Assembly: GCF_007004065.1 (NCBI RefSeq) | Contig: NZ_VFSV01000020.1 | Span: forward strand, 1-59,900 | Reading direction: 5' to 3' | Source of the DNA: Palleronia caenipelagi | Lineage (GTDB): Bacteria; Pseudomonadota; Alphaproteobacteria; Rhodobacterales; Rhodobacteraceae | Length of the DNA: 59,900 bases | In this document: piece after piece, positions 49,465-58,248 of the stretch | How the letters are laid out: the number at the start of each line of letters is the position of its first letter | How positions within the stretch are numbered: position 1 is the stretch's first letter | Program-made: the position numbers and the translations under genes | The notes under the pieces: generated by a model | Seen by the model: the letters and a program-made list of their open reading frames with translations, nothing else | The model's database searches: none | Told to the model about the DNA's origin: nothing

Positions 49465-49909
49465 ACCGCTCGCCGAAGCCGATCGCCGCATCGAGAACCT
49501 GATCCGCGTAGGCCGGGTCGTCTCGGTCGATGCCGGCACCGCGCGGGCGGTGGTGGATTTTGGCGATCTGCACTCCCCGCTGCTGCCCGTGGGCCAGATC
49601 CGCGCCGGGCAGTTGCAGTTCTGGTGGATGCCCGGCGAGGGCGAGCAGGTCCTCGTCGCCTGCGAGAGCGGGGATATCGCCCAGGGGGTCATCGTGGCCA
49701 GCCTCTATGCCAGCAATGCCTGCAGCTCGGATGGCAGCACCCCGCAGATCGATCTCAAAGGCGGGCAGATGATCCTGAACGGCAGCCTGCGCGTCACCGG
49801 CGATGTGATCGTCGAGGGGGACGTGATCGCCCAGGGCGTCAGCCTCGTCACCCACACCCACAAGGACGTCATGTCCGGCAACAGCAACACAGGAGCGCCC
49901 AACCGATGA
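49457..49909 (+). CDS. Baseplate assembly protein V / spike
   Basis: A 150-residue P2 gpV/Mu gp45-like protein. It starts with an OB-fold (RIENLIRVGRVVSVDAGTARAVVDFG and PVGQIRAGQLQFWWMPGEGEQVLV) and ends with a short beta-helix spike (NGSLRVTGDVIVEGDVIAQG) and a His-rich tip (THTHKD) that could bind a metal ion. It pierces the outer membrane. The ATG at 49457 overlaps the previous gene. Confidence 0.9.
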   Translation: MSEPLAEADRRIENLIRVGRVVSVDAGTARAVVDFGDLHSPLLPVGQIRAGQLQFWWMPGEGEQVLVACESGDIAQGVIVASLYASNACSSDGSTPQIDLKGGQMILNGSLRVTGDVIVEGDVIAQGVSLVTHTHKDVMSGNSNTGAPNR

Positions 49910-50127
49910 GCAAACCCGCACAGACCCGCGACTACCTTGTCACCGCCGATGGCTGGATCGCCGGGCAGCGCCGCAAGACCGGCGACCCGGTCTCGCTCAC
50001 ACCGCGTCAGGCGCAATATGAGAACGTCACCCCGGCGGAGGGCGCGGCAAAGCCCGAGCCGCCCTCGACCTCCACGACCTCCGCCACCCCCGCGACCTCC
50101 GCCAGGCGGACCCGCACGACCGAATGA
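49906..50127 (+). CDS. Small protein between V and W
   Basis: A 73-residue protein overlapping both neighbours. Residues 1-45 are small and folded-looking (TRDYLVTADGWIAGQRRKTGD), similar in style to N-terminal FluMu-type segments; the rest is a Pro/Thr/Ser-rich tail. Function unknown. Confidence 0.55.
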   Translation: MSKPAQTRDYLVTADGWIAGQRRKTGDPVSLTPRQAQYENVTPAEGAAKPEPPSTSTTSATPATSARRTRTTE

Positions 50128-50471
50128 GCGGGATGAACCGGCATACGGGCCTCGGGCTCGGGGGCGACGCGCATCTCGCACAGTCGATCCTCGATATCCT
50201 GACGACGCCGAAGGGCACGCTGGTGATGCTGCGCGACTATGGCTCGGAGCTGCCCGATATCATCGACCAGCCCCTGAACGGCGAGACCATGGTCGATGCC
50301 TATATGGCCACCGCCGAGGCGCTGGCACTCTGGGAGCCCCGCATCGATCTGGCGCGCATTGAACTGGTGGACGCCCGCCCCGGTCGCGCGGTGTTCGAGC
50401 TGACCGATGCCGGGGGCCGGGTCCTGCCGCTCCCGGTGGATCTGGATCCGCAGGAGGCGTCCGCGCCATGA
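50124..50471 (+). CDS. Baseplate wedge protein, P2 gpW/T4 gp25-like
   Basis: A 115-residue protein of the GPW/gp25 family with HLAQSILDILTTPKGTLVMLRDYGSELPDIID, the characteristic core in which the arginine and acidic residue are conserved. It joins the baseplate to the sheath. Overlaps V-side and J-side genes. Confidence 0.9.
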   Translation: MSGMNRHTGLGLGGDAHLAQSILDILTTPKGTLVMLRDYGSELPDIIDQPLNGETMVDAYMATAEALALWEPRIDLARIELVDARPGRAVFELTDAGGRVLPLPVDLDPQEASAP

Positions 50472-51376
50472 CCCGGTTCAGCGATATCGATCTGGCCGAG
50501 CTGCCCGCCGCCGAGGTGATCACACAGGTCTCCTTCGACGCGCTTCTCGAAGAGATGACCGCCCATGTGGAGACGAGGCTTCCCGAGCTGAGCCCCCATA
50601 TCCGGCTCGAGAGCGAGCCCATGCGCAAGATCCTCCGGGTCGCGGCGTATTTCCGGATGCTCGACCGGCAGGAGTTCAACGACAACGCCAAAGGCCTTCT
50701 GCTGGCCAAGGCCACCGGCGGCACGCTCGATCAGCTCGCCGCCTTCTGGAGCGTCGCCCGTCTGGTGGTGCAGGCGGCCGATGCGACCGCCAGCCCGCCC
50801 ATCCCGGAGATCCTCGAGAGCGACGCCGCCTTCCGCCGCCGGGTGCAGCTCTCCCTCGAAGCCCACACCACCGCAGGCTCCCGCGGGGCCTATCTGTTCC
50901 ACGCCCTGTCGGCCTCGGCAGAGGTGACCGATGCCAGTGTCGAACGCCCCAACCCCGGCGAGGTGCGGATCTCGGTGCTGGCCCGCGCGGGAGACGGCAC
51001 GCCCTCGCAAGCGCTCCTCGATACCGTCGCCGCGGCCCTGACCGCCGAAGAGGTCCGCCCCCTGTGCGACACCGTGATCGTCGCGGCCCCCCAGATCACC
51101 CCCTTCAGCGTCACCGCCGAGCTGACCCTCTATGAGGGGCCCGGCGATGCGGAGGTGCTGGAGGCGGGCACCGCCGCGCTCGATCGCTATCTCTCCGATC
51201 ATCACCGGCTGGGCCATGACATCACCCGCTCGGGCCTCTTTGCCGCGCTCCACCAGCCGGGCGTGCAGAATGTCACCCTCACCACGCCCGCCGCAGATCT
51301 CGTCATCGGGCCGGAGGCCGCCGCATACTGCCCGCCCGAGGCGCGCAGCGTGAGCATCGGAGGCCGCGATGTCTGA
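50468..51376 (+). CDS. Baseplate wedge protein J
   Basis: A 302-residue baseplate J protein (P2 gpJ/Mu gp47). Seen: LAKATGGTLDQLAAFWSVARL, then SPPIPEILESDAAFRRRVQLSLEAHTTAGSRGAYLFHALSA (read in parts), a segment highly typical of J, and strand-rich C-terminal modules. The stop overlaps the tail protein I gene. Confidence 0.9.
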   Translation: MTRFSDIDLAELPAAEVITQVSFDALLEEMTAHVETRLPELSPHIRLESEPMRKILRVAAYFRMLDRQEFNDNAKGLLLAKATGGTLDQLAAFWSVARLVVQAADATASPPIPEILESDAAFRRRVQLSLEAHTTAGSRGAYLFHALSASAEVTDASVERPNPGEVRISVLARAGDGTPSQALLDTVAAALTAEEVRPLCDTVIVAAPQITPFSVTAELTLYEGPGDAEVLEAGTAALDRYLSDHHRLGHDITRSGLFAALHQPGVQNVTLTTPAADLVIGPEAAAYCPPEARSVSIGGRDV

Positions 51377-51941
51377 GCCGGTCCCGATCCTGCCGCCCAA
51401 TCACAGCCCCCTTGAGGCCGCGCTTGAGGGCGCCGTTGCCCGCACCCGTCCCGATCTGGGGCCGGTGGCGCGGCTGATGCACCCCGATGCCTGCCCGGCG
51501 CCGCTCCTGCCCTGGCTCGCCTGGGCGCTCTCGGTCGATATCTGGGACCGCGACTGGCCGGAGGCGACACAGCGCGCGGCCGTCGCGGCCTCTCTGGCCA
51601 TCCACCGCCGCAAGGGCACCGTCGCCTCGGTGCGCGCCGCCATCGCCGCCTTTGGCTATGGCACGGCGGTGATCGTCGAAGGCTTTGGCGGCTACCGGTA
51701 CGATGGAGACCTCGTCCATGACGGCGCCGAGACCTATGGCACGCCGGATCACTGGGCCGAATACCGCGTCTATCTCGACCGCCCGATCACCCTTGATCAG
51801 GCGGAGCAGCTGACAGCCATCCTGCGCGAGACCGCGCCCGCCCGCTGCCATCTCAAGGGGCTGTCCTTCACCCGCGCCGCCCACCGCTACAACGGCGCGA
51901 TCTCCTATGACGGCATCTATTCCTACGGAGTTGCGGCATGA
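51369..51941 (+). CDS. Tail protein I
   Basis: A 190-residue P2 gpI-like baseplate protein: LPPNHSPLEAALEGAVA, LLPWLAWALSVDIWDRDWPEATQRAAVAASLAIHRRKGTVASVR (in parts), the hallmark WAxSVDxWD motif. It links J to the fibres. It overlaps both neighbours. Confidence 0.9.
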   Translation: MSEPVPILPPNHSPLEAALEGAVARTRPDLGPVARLMHPDACPAPLLPWLAWALSVDIWDRDWPEATQRAAVAASLAIHRRKGTVASVRAAIAAFGYGTAVIVEGFGGYRYDGDLVHDGAETYGTPDHWAEYRVYLDRPITLDQAEQLTAILRETAPARCHLKGLSFTRAAHRYNGAISYDGIYSYGVAA

Positions 51942-52561
51942 CCAACCTCACCGAGGACGCCACATGGATCGACGGGATCTACCAGATCGAGACCACCGAT
52001 CCGGTCATTGGCGGCCCGCCCAATATCGCCACCAAATCCGGTGTGCCCAATATCGCCGCCCAGCAGCTGGCCAACCGCACCGCCTGGCTGAAGGAGCAGC
52101 TCAATCTCTCCACGCCGAGGTTCACGCGCATCTTCGACGACGCCAACCCCCTTGTCGCCTATCCGGGCGGGACCAGCCATGCCGATGCCGTCGTCACCCA
52201 TGAAGTGAGCTACCTGAGCGCGTTTCCCGGTTTGACCTCGACGCTCTACATCTCGTGGTCGTCTCTGCTGCGCCTCTACACACCCGACCTTCCGCGCGCC
52301 CGCGCCAGGGCCTTCCTGACCAATGCGGCTGGAAGCATCATCAGCAATGAAGAATACGTCTATGACAGCGGACCCGCGACAGGGTCGGTCTGGATCTGGG
52401 GCAATGTCGGCGGCTTCCTCAGCTATAACCGGACGGCGGCGGAAGCCTCCGTCACCCTCCAGCAACGATGCCTGATGGACACGGCCAGTGCCGGCAGCGG
52501 CGCCACGGCGTCCATCGACAAGCTGGAACTCCTGATCGTGGAGGTCGCCCGCGATGGATAA
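51938..52561 (+). CDS. Short tail fibre-like protein (P2 gpH position)
   Basis: A 207-residue protein with a baseplate-binding N-terminus (GIYQIETTDPVIGGPPNIATKSGVPNIAAQQLANRTAWLKEQL, in parts), a motif common in fibres of contractile tails. The remaining 140 residues are a compact beta-rich domain (TLYISWSSLLRLY, SVWIWGNVGGFLSYN). It is much shorter than P2 gpH (669 residues), so receptor binding may rest on this small head or on another gene beyond the window. Confidence 0.65.
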   Translation: MTNLTEDATWIDGIYQIETTDPVIGGPPNIATKSGVPNIAAQQLANRTAWLKEQLNLSTPRFTRIFDDANPLVAYPGGTSHADAVVTHEVSYLSAFPGLTSTLYISWSSLLRLYTPDLPRARARAFLTNAAGSIISNEEYVYDSGPATGSVWIWGNVGGFLSYNRTAAEASVTLQQRCLMDTASAGSGATASIDKLELLIVEVARDG

Positions 52562-52997
52562 GCGTCTTTACCCCGCGATGATCACCGCAGCCCGGAAGGC
52601 TGGCTTTCCGATCCGGATGATCCGCGACGACCAGATCACCTGGGCCGGTGCCACGCCCGATGCCGCCACACGCGACGCCATCCTGGCCGCCGCGGCCCTC
52701 GGGGACCGGCAGGAGGCCGTCCGCGCCGAATGCCGGCGGCGGATCTACGCCATCGCCTCCGCCGAGGCGCAATCAAACATGGCGCTGGCGCAGGGACAAA
52801 TCGCAGCCCGGCCCGGATCCGGGCGCAGTGCCGGGGATCTGGCGCTGCTCGCGGGTGTCGCGGCCGCGCTCGATTGGGTGACGCAGATGCGCGCCGCCTA
52901 TGCCGCGCTCAGCGCGGATCCTGACGCTGACTACACATCCGACACCGCCTGGCCGGACTGTCCGGCCGAAGCAAAGGCCGTGGCCGCTCAATTCTGA
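52554..52997 (+). CDS. Fibre-associated protein (P2 gpG position)
   Basis: A 147-residue protein overlapping the fibre gene. It is Ala-rich and helical (ECRRRIYAIASAEAQSNMALAQGQIA), with a segment resembling DUF4376-type helices found next to tail fibres. It may act as fibre chaperone or spacer. The call rests on position. Confidence 0.5.
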   Translation: MDKRLYPAMITAARKAGFPIRMIRDDQITWAGATPDAATRDAILAAAALGDRQEAVRAECRRRIYAIASAEAQSNMALAQGQIAARPGSGRSAGDLALLAGVAAALDWVTQMRAAYAALSADPDADYTSDTAWPDCPAEAKAVAAQF

Positions 52998-53016
52998 TCG
53001 AAAGGAGGCATCCCAA

Positions 53017-54195
53017 ATGCCCGAACAGTTTCTCCACGGGGTCGAAGTCGTCCAGATCGATGACGGGATCCGCCCCATCCGCACCGCAAAAAGCTCGGTC
53101 ATCGGGCTCGTGGGCACCGCGCCCGCGGCCGCAGGCCTGCCGCTCAATGAGCCCGTTCTGATCTCGGGCCCGCGCGCCGCCGCCGCGCTCGGGGCCACCG
53201 GCACCCTGCGCGATGCCTATAACGCCATCTATGCGCAAGGTGTGCAGGAGGTCGTCATGGTCGCCGTGGCGGAGGGCGCGACGCCCGCCGAGACGAAGGC
53301 CAATGTGGTGGGCGATGCAAGCCTCGGGACCGGCGTCTGGGCGCTGGAAGCGGCCCGCGCGCGGCTCGATCTGACGCCGCGGATCAATATCGCCCCGGGC
53401 TTTACCTCCGGGCTGCCCGGCGAGGGCGTCAATCCGGTGGTCTCGGCCCTGATCTCGGTCAGCGAGAAGCTCCGCGCCGTGGTGGTCAAGGACGGGCCCA
53501 ATACCTCCGAGGACGACGCAAAGGCGGATCGGCAAAATTACGGCTCGGACCGGCTCTTCATCGTCGATCCGGCGGTCACCGTCTTTGACACCGCCTCCGC
53601 CACGGATGTCACCATGCCCGCCTCCGCCCATGTGGCGGGGCTGATTGCCCGGCGCGATGTGGAGAAGGGCTTCTGGTGGTCGCCCTCGAACCAGATCATT
53701 CGCGGCATCACCGGAACCACCCGGCCGGTGGGTTTTCACCTCAGTTCGGCGGCCACCGAAGCCAACCGGATGAATGAGGCCGAGGTTGCCACGATCATTC
53801 GCCGTGACGGCTTCCGGCTCTGGGGCAACCGCTCCACCAGCGCCGATGCGCAATGGGCCTTCCTGTCGGTGCGCCGCACCGCCGATCTCCTCGCCGAGAG
53901 CGTGGAGGCCGCCCATCTCTGGGCCATGGACCGGCCCATGTCGGCCCAGCTCTTCATGGATATCCGCGACGGGGTGCAGGCCTTCGGGCAGGGCCTCGTG
54001 CGCCAGGGCGCGCTTCTGGGCTTTCGCTGCTGGCTCGATGCGGAGCTGAACACCGAGGCCACGCTGAAAGCGGGCAAGCTCTATCTCGATTACGCCTTCG
54101 AGCCACCCGCGCCGCTGGAGCACCTGGTGTTCCGCGCCCACCGCGAGGGCACCTATTACGAGGATCTCGTCTCCTCGGTCAAAGCCGCAGCCTGA
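53017..54195 (+). CDS. Contractile tail sheath protein FI
   Basis: A 392-residue sheath protein (P2 gpFI/Mu gpL). It begins with FLHGVEVVQIDDGIRPIRTAKSSVIGLVGTAP, continues with LRDAYNAIYAQGVQEVVMV and RINIAPGFTSG, and has the C-terminal LWGNRSTSADAQWAFLSVRRT and FRAHREGTYYEDL. It contracts to drive the tube. A strong AAAGGAGG site precedes the ATG, fitting a structural protein needed in many copies. Confidence 0.95.
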   Translation: MPEQFLHGVEVVQIDDGIRPIRTAKSSVIGLVGTAPAAAGLPLNEPVLISGPRAAAALGATGTLRDAYNAIYAQGVQEVVMVAVAEGATPAETKANVVGDASLGTGVWALEAARARLDLTPRINIAPGFTSGLPGEGVNPVVSALISVSEKLRAVVVKDGPNTSEDDAKADRQNYGSDRLFIVDPAVTVFDTASATDVTMPASAHVAGLIARRDVEKGFWWSPSNQIIRGITGTTRPVGFHLSSAATEANRMNEAEVATIIRRDGFRLWGNRSTSADAQWAFLSVRRTADLLAESVEAAHLWAMDRPMSAQLFMDIRDGVQAFGQGLVRQGALLGFRCWLDAELNTEATLKAGKLYLDYAFEPPAPLEHLVFRAHREGTYYEDLVSSVKAAA

Positions 54196-54210
54196 GGAGG
54201 ATAGGCCGTG

Positions 54211-54708
54211 ATGCAGTACCCCCGCACCATCCGGAACTTCAACGCCTTCATCGACGGGGTCAGCTATGCGGGCCGCGTCCTCGAGGGCAAATTGCCCGAG
54301 CTGAAGCTGCAGACCGCCAGCCACCGCGGCGGCGGCATGGACGGGCCGCTGGCCATCGATATGGGCATGGAGGCCCTGCAGTCGGAGATCACGCTGGCCG
54401 AATGGCCGCCGGAGCTGATCAAGATGTTCGGCACGCGCCAGCGGATGACCTTCCGCCCCGGTGCCATGGGCGAGCACGATCTCTCGGCCGACAGCTTTGT
54501 CGCCTCCCTCGGCGGGCGCTGGTCGGTGGTTAACTTCGCCGATCTGAAGCCCGGCTCGGACGTGCCGCTGAAGCTCAGCCTCGAGGTCGATTATGTCCGG
54601 ATGCAAAAGGACGGCGACGAGCTCTTCGAGATCGATATCGAAGCCGGAAAGCGCGTCATCGGCGGGGTCGATCAGCTGGCGGAGATGCGCCGCGCCATGG
54701 GTCTCTGA
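54211..54708 (+). CDS. Tail tube protein FII
   Basis: A 165-residue tube protein (P2 gpFII/Mu gpM): RTIRNFNAFIDGVSYAGRVLEGKLPELKLQTASHRGGGMDGPLAIDMGMEAL, in parts, then MTFRPGAMG and KLSLEVDYVRMQKDGDELFEIDIEAGKRVIGG. GAGGAGG lies 10 bases before the ATG; a GTG one codon upstream is equally placed. Its presence with FI confirms a myovirus tail. Confidence 0.95.
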   Translation: MQYPRTIRNFNAFIDGVSYAGRVLEGKLPELKLQTASHRGGGMDGPLAIDMGMEALQSEITLAEWPPELIKMFGTRQRMTFRPGAMGEHDLSADSFVASLGGRWSVVNFADLKPGSDVPLKLSLEVDYVRMQKDGDELFEIDIEAGKRVIGGVDQLAEMRRAMGL

Positions 54709-54725
54709 GCCTGAGCCCCTGTCTG

Positions 54726-54747
54726 CCGGGCGGCGCCGCCCGCCCGG
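54726..54747 (+). terminator. GC-only hairpin between tube and chaperone genes
   Basis: The arms CCGGGCGG (54726-54733) and CCGCCCGG (54740-54747) pair perfectly around six bases. A short pyrimidine stretch (CACCTCCTTT) follows. It probably attenuates transcription so that sheath and tube are made in excess over the tape measure set. Confidence 0.55.
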
Positions 54748-54802
54748 ATCACACCTCCTTTAACACCCCGTTTAAACCCCGCTTCAAAAGAGGACCCGCC
54801 CG

Positions 54803-55147
54803 ATGGCCAAAGCAGAGCCCCCCAAAGCCGAGACCAAACCCGTCCAGCCCAAACCCGCCCCGAACACCATCACGCTGTCGGCCCCCGTCACCGTGGACGG
54901 GGCCGAGGTCACCGAGATCACGCTCCGCGAGCCGCGCGCGGGCGAGCTGCGCGGGCTGTCGATGACCCAGATCGCCCAGATGGAGGCCGGGCAGATGATG
55001 CGGCTTTTGCCCCGCATCACCCAGCCGCCGCTCTCCGAGGCCCAGATCAGCGCGCTCTCTCTGCGCGACTTCTTCGGGCTCAGCGCCGGGGCCGCGTCTT
55101 TTTTGGTCTCGCCGGAGGATCTGAAGGCGCTGAAGGAGAGCCGCTGA
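54803..55147 (+). CDS. Tail assembly chaperone E, upstream frame
   Basis: A 114-residue P2 gpE-like/Mu gp41-like chaperone: ITLSAPVTVDGAEVTEITLREPRAGELRGL, LLPRITQPPLSEAQISALSLRDFFGLS. It assists folding of the tape measure. The C-terminal part contains a slippery heptamer in phase, so a share of ribosomes should continue in the -1 frame as E-E'. Confidence 0.85.
   Translation: MAKAEPPKAETKPVQPKPAPNTITLSAPVTVDGAEVTEITLREPRAGELRGLSMTQIAQMEAGQMMRLLPRITQPPLSEAQISALSLRDFFGLSAGAASFLVSPEDLKALKESR
55099..55105 (+). promoter_or_regulatory. Programmed -1 frameshift site, T TTT TTG
   Basis: Codons TCT-TTT-TTG of the E frame form the heptamer T TTT TTG, the same slippery sequence used by phage P2 for E-E'. 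After the slip the next codon is GGT at 55105. The -1 frame is then open to 55302 and coding-like. Confidence 0.9.
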
Positions 55148-55302
55148 TCCTGCCCGAGGATGTCGAGGAGGCGATGGCGGATCTCGCCCTCGTCTTCCAC
55201 TGGACGCCCGAGACCCTGAACCGGATGTCGCTCCGCGAACTGGCGGGGTGGCGCGAGAAAGCCCGGGCCCGCGTCGCCCCTGACGCGGGATCCCGCCCCT
55301 GA
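55105..55302 (+). CDS. Tail assembly chaperone E', frameshift extension
   Basis: In the -1 frame the sequence continues for 65 residues, with LILPEDVEEAMADLALVFHW, TPETLNRMSLRELAGWREKARARV and the stop at 55302. This matches the P2 gpE' pattern of a FHW/P motif followed by ML-x-EL-x-W-R. There is no start of its own in a suitable place, so it is expressed as E-E' fusion. The tape measure gene follows after 13 bases. Confidence 0.85.
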   Translation, partial: GLAGGSEGAEGEPLILPEDVEEAMADLALVFHWTPETLNRMSLRELAGWREKARARVAPDAGSRP

Positions 55303-55315
55303 CAGCGGAGCCCCC

Positions 55316-57814
55316 ATGGCCGTCGGAGATCTCAATATCGCGCTTGTGCTGAAGCTGGTGGACAAGGCCACCGGCCCGGCGCAGGCCGCGACGACGGCGC
55401 TGCGCAGGATCGGCCGCGTGTCTGAGGAGACCGGGCGCCGGGGCGTGGTCTGGACCAATGAACAGATCGCCGCCAACCGCGCGCGTCAGGGCGCGCTCAT
55501 GGGTGAGGCGTTCGGGGTGGCCGCGCTGGCCGGATCGCTCGCCGCCGCGCTCCGCCCCGCGATCAGTTTTGAGCGCTCCATGGCCGGGGTGGGCGCGGTG
55601 GCGCGGGCGAATGACGACGAGCTCGACCGGCTCACCGCCACCGCCCGCGAGCTGGGCGCGACCACCCCCTGGGCCGCCTCCGAGGCCGCGGAGGGCATGC
55701 GCTTTCTCGCCATGGCCGGGTTTGACACCACCCAGACCATCGCCGCCATGCCGGGCATGCTGAACCTCGCCAGCGCCGGGGCCATCGATCTCGGTCGCGC
55801 CGCCGATATTGCCTCGAACGTGCTCTCGGGCTTCGGGCTCGACGCGGCCCAGATGACCCGGCTGGGCGATGTGCTGACCAACACCTTCACCAGCTCCAAC
55901 ACCGATCTCGCCATGCTGGGCGAGACCATGAAGTATGTGGCCCCCAATGCCGCCGCGCTGGGCGTCTCGCTGGAGCAGACCGCCGCCATGGCGGGCAAGC
56001 TCGGCGATGCCGGCATTCAGGGCAGTCAGGCGGGCACCGCGCTGCGCGCCATGATGCTGCGCCTCGCAGCCCTCCCGAAGCCCGCCGCCGAGGCCCTCGA
56101 TCAGCTGGGCGTGGCCACCATGGATGCGACCGGCAATCTGCGCGACATGCCGACGATCCTCGCCGAGGTCCACACCGCCCTGCAGGATCTCGGGACCGGC
56201 AGTCAGGCCGCGCTGATCAACGATATCTTCGGCATGGAAGCCGCCAGTGCGGCGACGATCCTTCTGGGCGAGGCGGGCTCCGGCGCGCTGCAGACCTATG
56301 CCGAGGCGCTCACCGAGACCGGATCGGCGGCGCGGGTGGCGGCGGAACTGAACGAGAGCACCGCCGGGGCGCTGAAGCGGCTGGGCTCGATCACCGAGAG
56401 CCTCGCCATCACCATGGGCACCGTGCTCCTGCCGCAGATCGTCAGCCTTCTCGACCGGGTCATTCCCGTGATCGGCGCGCTGGAGCGCTGGGCCGGGGCG
56501 CATCCCGACCTGATCACGCTGGCGTTCCGCCTCACCGCCGGGCTTCTGGCCCTGAAGCTCGCCTCGATCGGGCTGCGCTTTGGCCTCTTCGCGCTTCTGG
56601 GACCGGTCCTGCAGATCCTGCGCGCCGGCAGCGGGCTGCTGATCCTGCTGCCGCGCATGGCGGGGGCGCTGACAGCACTCCTCAACCCGCTCCGGCTTCT
56701 CAAGGGCGCCTTCATCGCGCTGCGCGTGGCGCTGCTCGCAACCGGGATCGGCGCGCTTCTGGCCGGGATCGCCATGGCAGGCGTGTGGATCACCAATAAC
56801 TGGTCCGGCCTTGGCACCTTCTTTGCCAATCTCTGGCAGAGCTTCCGCGACGGGCTCGGCCCCGCCGGCCCTATGATCGACCGGCTGGTCGCGGGCGCCC
56901 GGAAGATCGGGACATGGATCTCCGGTCTCACCGGCCCGCTCGAGGCCAGCGCCGGCCAATGGCAGAGCTGGGGACAGGCCGCGGGGACCGGCCTCGCGGG
57001 CTTTGTGACCATGCTGGGCGAGATCGGCGGCAAGATCGCCGGGATCTTTGATCCGCTGATGGACAAACTCCGCGCGGTCACCGATGCCTTCCGGGTCAGC
57101 CTCCTCGACGGGGTCTTTCGCCTCATCGCCGAGTTCAATCCCTTCACCCTCGCGGTCGAGGGCGCCCAGGTGCTGCTCTCGGAACTGGGCCGGGTGCTGG
57201 GCCTGCCGGGCGAGATCATCGCCGCCTTTGGCGCGATCGATCTGGCCGAGACCGGGCACCGGATGATCCGCACCCTCTGGGACGGGGCCAACGCGGTGCT
57301 CGGCCCCATGGTCGCCGCCATCGGCGCGAAGCTCTCGGGCCTCGTGCCCGGCTGGATGAAGAGCGCCTGGGGCTGGGTCTCCGGCGATGACGGGGACGCG
57401 ACGCCCCGCGTCGCGGGCGGGCGGGATCGCGGCGGTCCGGTGCGGGCCGGGATCCCCTATCTCGTGGGCGAGCGGGCGCCCGAGATCTTCGTCCCCGGAA
57501 CCGCCGGTCAGATCCTGCCCGCCCGGACGCTGCGCGCCGCCATGATGGCCGCGACCCTTGCCGCTCCGGCCACACTCCCCGCCGCTGCCGCCATCGCAGA
57601 GAGCGCGCCGGCACGCCCGCTGATCGACCGCCGTCCGGCGCTCGCGGCCCCGACACCCGCGCCGCCCGTGATCCGTCATGGCGATACGATCACCATCTCC
57701 ATCACCGCCGCGCCCGGCATGGATGAGGCGACGCTCGCCCGGCGGATCCGCGAGGAGCTGGAGCGGCGCGAGGATGCCCGCCGCGCCGATCTCCATGACG
57801 GGGTGGATTACTGA
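55316..57814 (+). CDS. Tail tape measure protein (P2 gpT-like)
   Basis: An 832-residue tape measure. The TP901-type core is clear: SFERSMAGVGAVARANDDELDRLTATARELGATTPWAASEAAEGMRFLAMAGF (in parts), then AMPGMLNLASAG and GLDAAQMTRLGDVLTNTFTSSNTDL. Several hydrophobic helices lie between about residues 390 and 490 (LITLAFRLTAGLLALKLASIGL, ALLATGIGALLAGIAMAGVW). The C-terminus (GIPYLVGERAPEIFVPGTAGQILP) is the usual baseplate-binding end. No lytic domain is seen, unlike the left tape measure. Confidence 0.9.
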   Translation: MAVGDLNIALVLKLVDKATGPAQAATTALRRIGRVSEETGRRGVVWTNEQIAANRARQGALMGEAFGVAALAGSLAAALRPAISFERSMAGVGAVARANDDELDRLTATARELGATTPWAASEAAEGMRFLAMAGFDTTQTIAAMPGMLNLASAGAIDLGRAADIASNVLSGFGLDAAQMTRLGDVLTNTFTSSNTDLAMLGETMKYVAPNAAALGVSLEQTAAMAGKLGDAGIQGSQAGTALRAMMLRLAALPKPAAEALDQLGVATMDATGNLRDMPTILAEVHTALQDLGTGSQAALINDIFGMEAASAATILLGEAGSGALQTYAEALTETGSAARVAAELNESTAGALKRLGSITESLAITMGTVLLPQIVSLLDRVIPVIGALERWAGAHPDLITLAFRLTAGLLALKLASIGLRFGLFALLGPVLQILRAGSGLLILLPRMAGALTALLNPLRLLKGAFIALRVALLATGIGALLAGIAMAGVWITNNWSGLGTFFANLWQSFRDGLGPAGPMIDRLVAGARKIGTWISGLTGPLEASAGQWQSWGQAAGTGLAGFVTMLGEIGGKIAGIFDPLMDKLRAVTDAFRVSLLDGVFRLIAEFNPFTLAVEGAQVLLSELGRVLGLPGEIIAAFGAIDLAETGHRMIRTLWDGANAVLGPMVAAIGAKLSGLVPGWMKSAWGWVSGDDGDATPRVAGGRDRGGPVRAGIPYLVGERAPEIFVPGTAGQILPARTLRAAMMAATLAAPATLPAAAAIAESAPARPLIDRRPALAAPTPAPPVIRHGDTITISITAAPGMDEATLARRIREELERREDARRADLHDGVDY

Positions 57815-58248
57815 TGGGACCCTCGGCGCTCATCATGATGGCTCTCGGTCCCTTCCGCTTTGGCATGAGCCACGGCGCCTATCAGCGCTTCCAGCGCAGC
57901 GCGGGCTATCGCTGGGCCAAGCTTGACCGCCTCGGCCGCGCGCCCGCCCTGCAATATCTCGGCCCCGACACAGAGGAGGTGCGGATGGACGGGGTGATAT
58001 ACCCCCATTTCAAAGGTGGCCTGAGGCAGGTCGATCTGATGCGCGCCCGTGCCGGGCTGGGCCAGCCCCTGATGATGGTCGACGGGCTCGGCTGGGTCTG
58101 GAAGCGCTGGGTGATCGCCGGGGTGGACGAGCAGAAGGACACCTTCCTGCGCGATGGCGCCCCCCGCCGCATCACCTTCACCCTCACGCTCCAGAGCTAT
58201 GGCAGTGATGCCGATGGGCTGAGCGCCAGACTGGGAGGCCTGCTGTGA
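57814..58248 (+). CDS. Tail protein U
   Basis: A 144-residue P2 gpU-like protein: LGPFRFGMSHGAYQRFQRSAGYRWAKLDRLGRAPALQYLGPDTEEVRMDGVIYP (in parts), the strong family signature, and LGWVWKRWVIAGVDEQKDTF. It belongs to the baseplate hub side of the tail. Start shares a base with the tape measure stop. Confidence 0.9.
   Translation: MGPSALIMMALGPFRFGMSHGAYQRFQRSAGYRWAKLDRLGRAPALQYLGPDTEEVRMDGVIYPHFKGGLRQVDLMRARAGLGQPLMMVDGLGWVWKRWVIAGVDEQKDTFLRDGAPRRITFTLTLQSYGSDADGLSARLGGLL

Noticed and set aside
54749-57796. A 1015-residue open frame on the minus strand
   Set aside because: It is the antisense shadow of the chaperone and tape measure genes in GC-rich DNA, with low-complexity Gly/Arg/His composition and no ribosome site.
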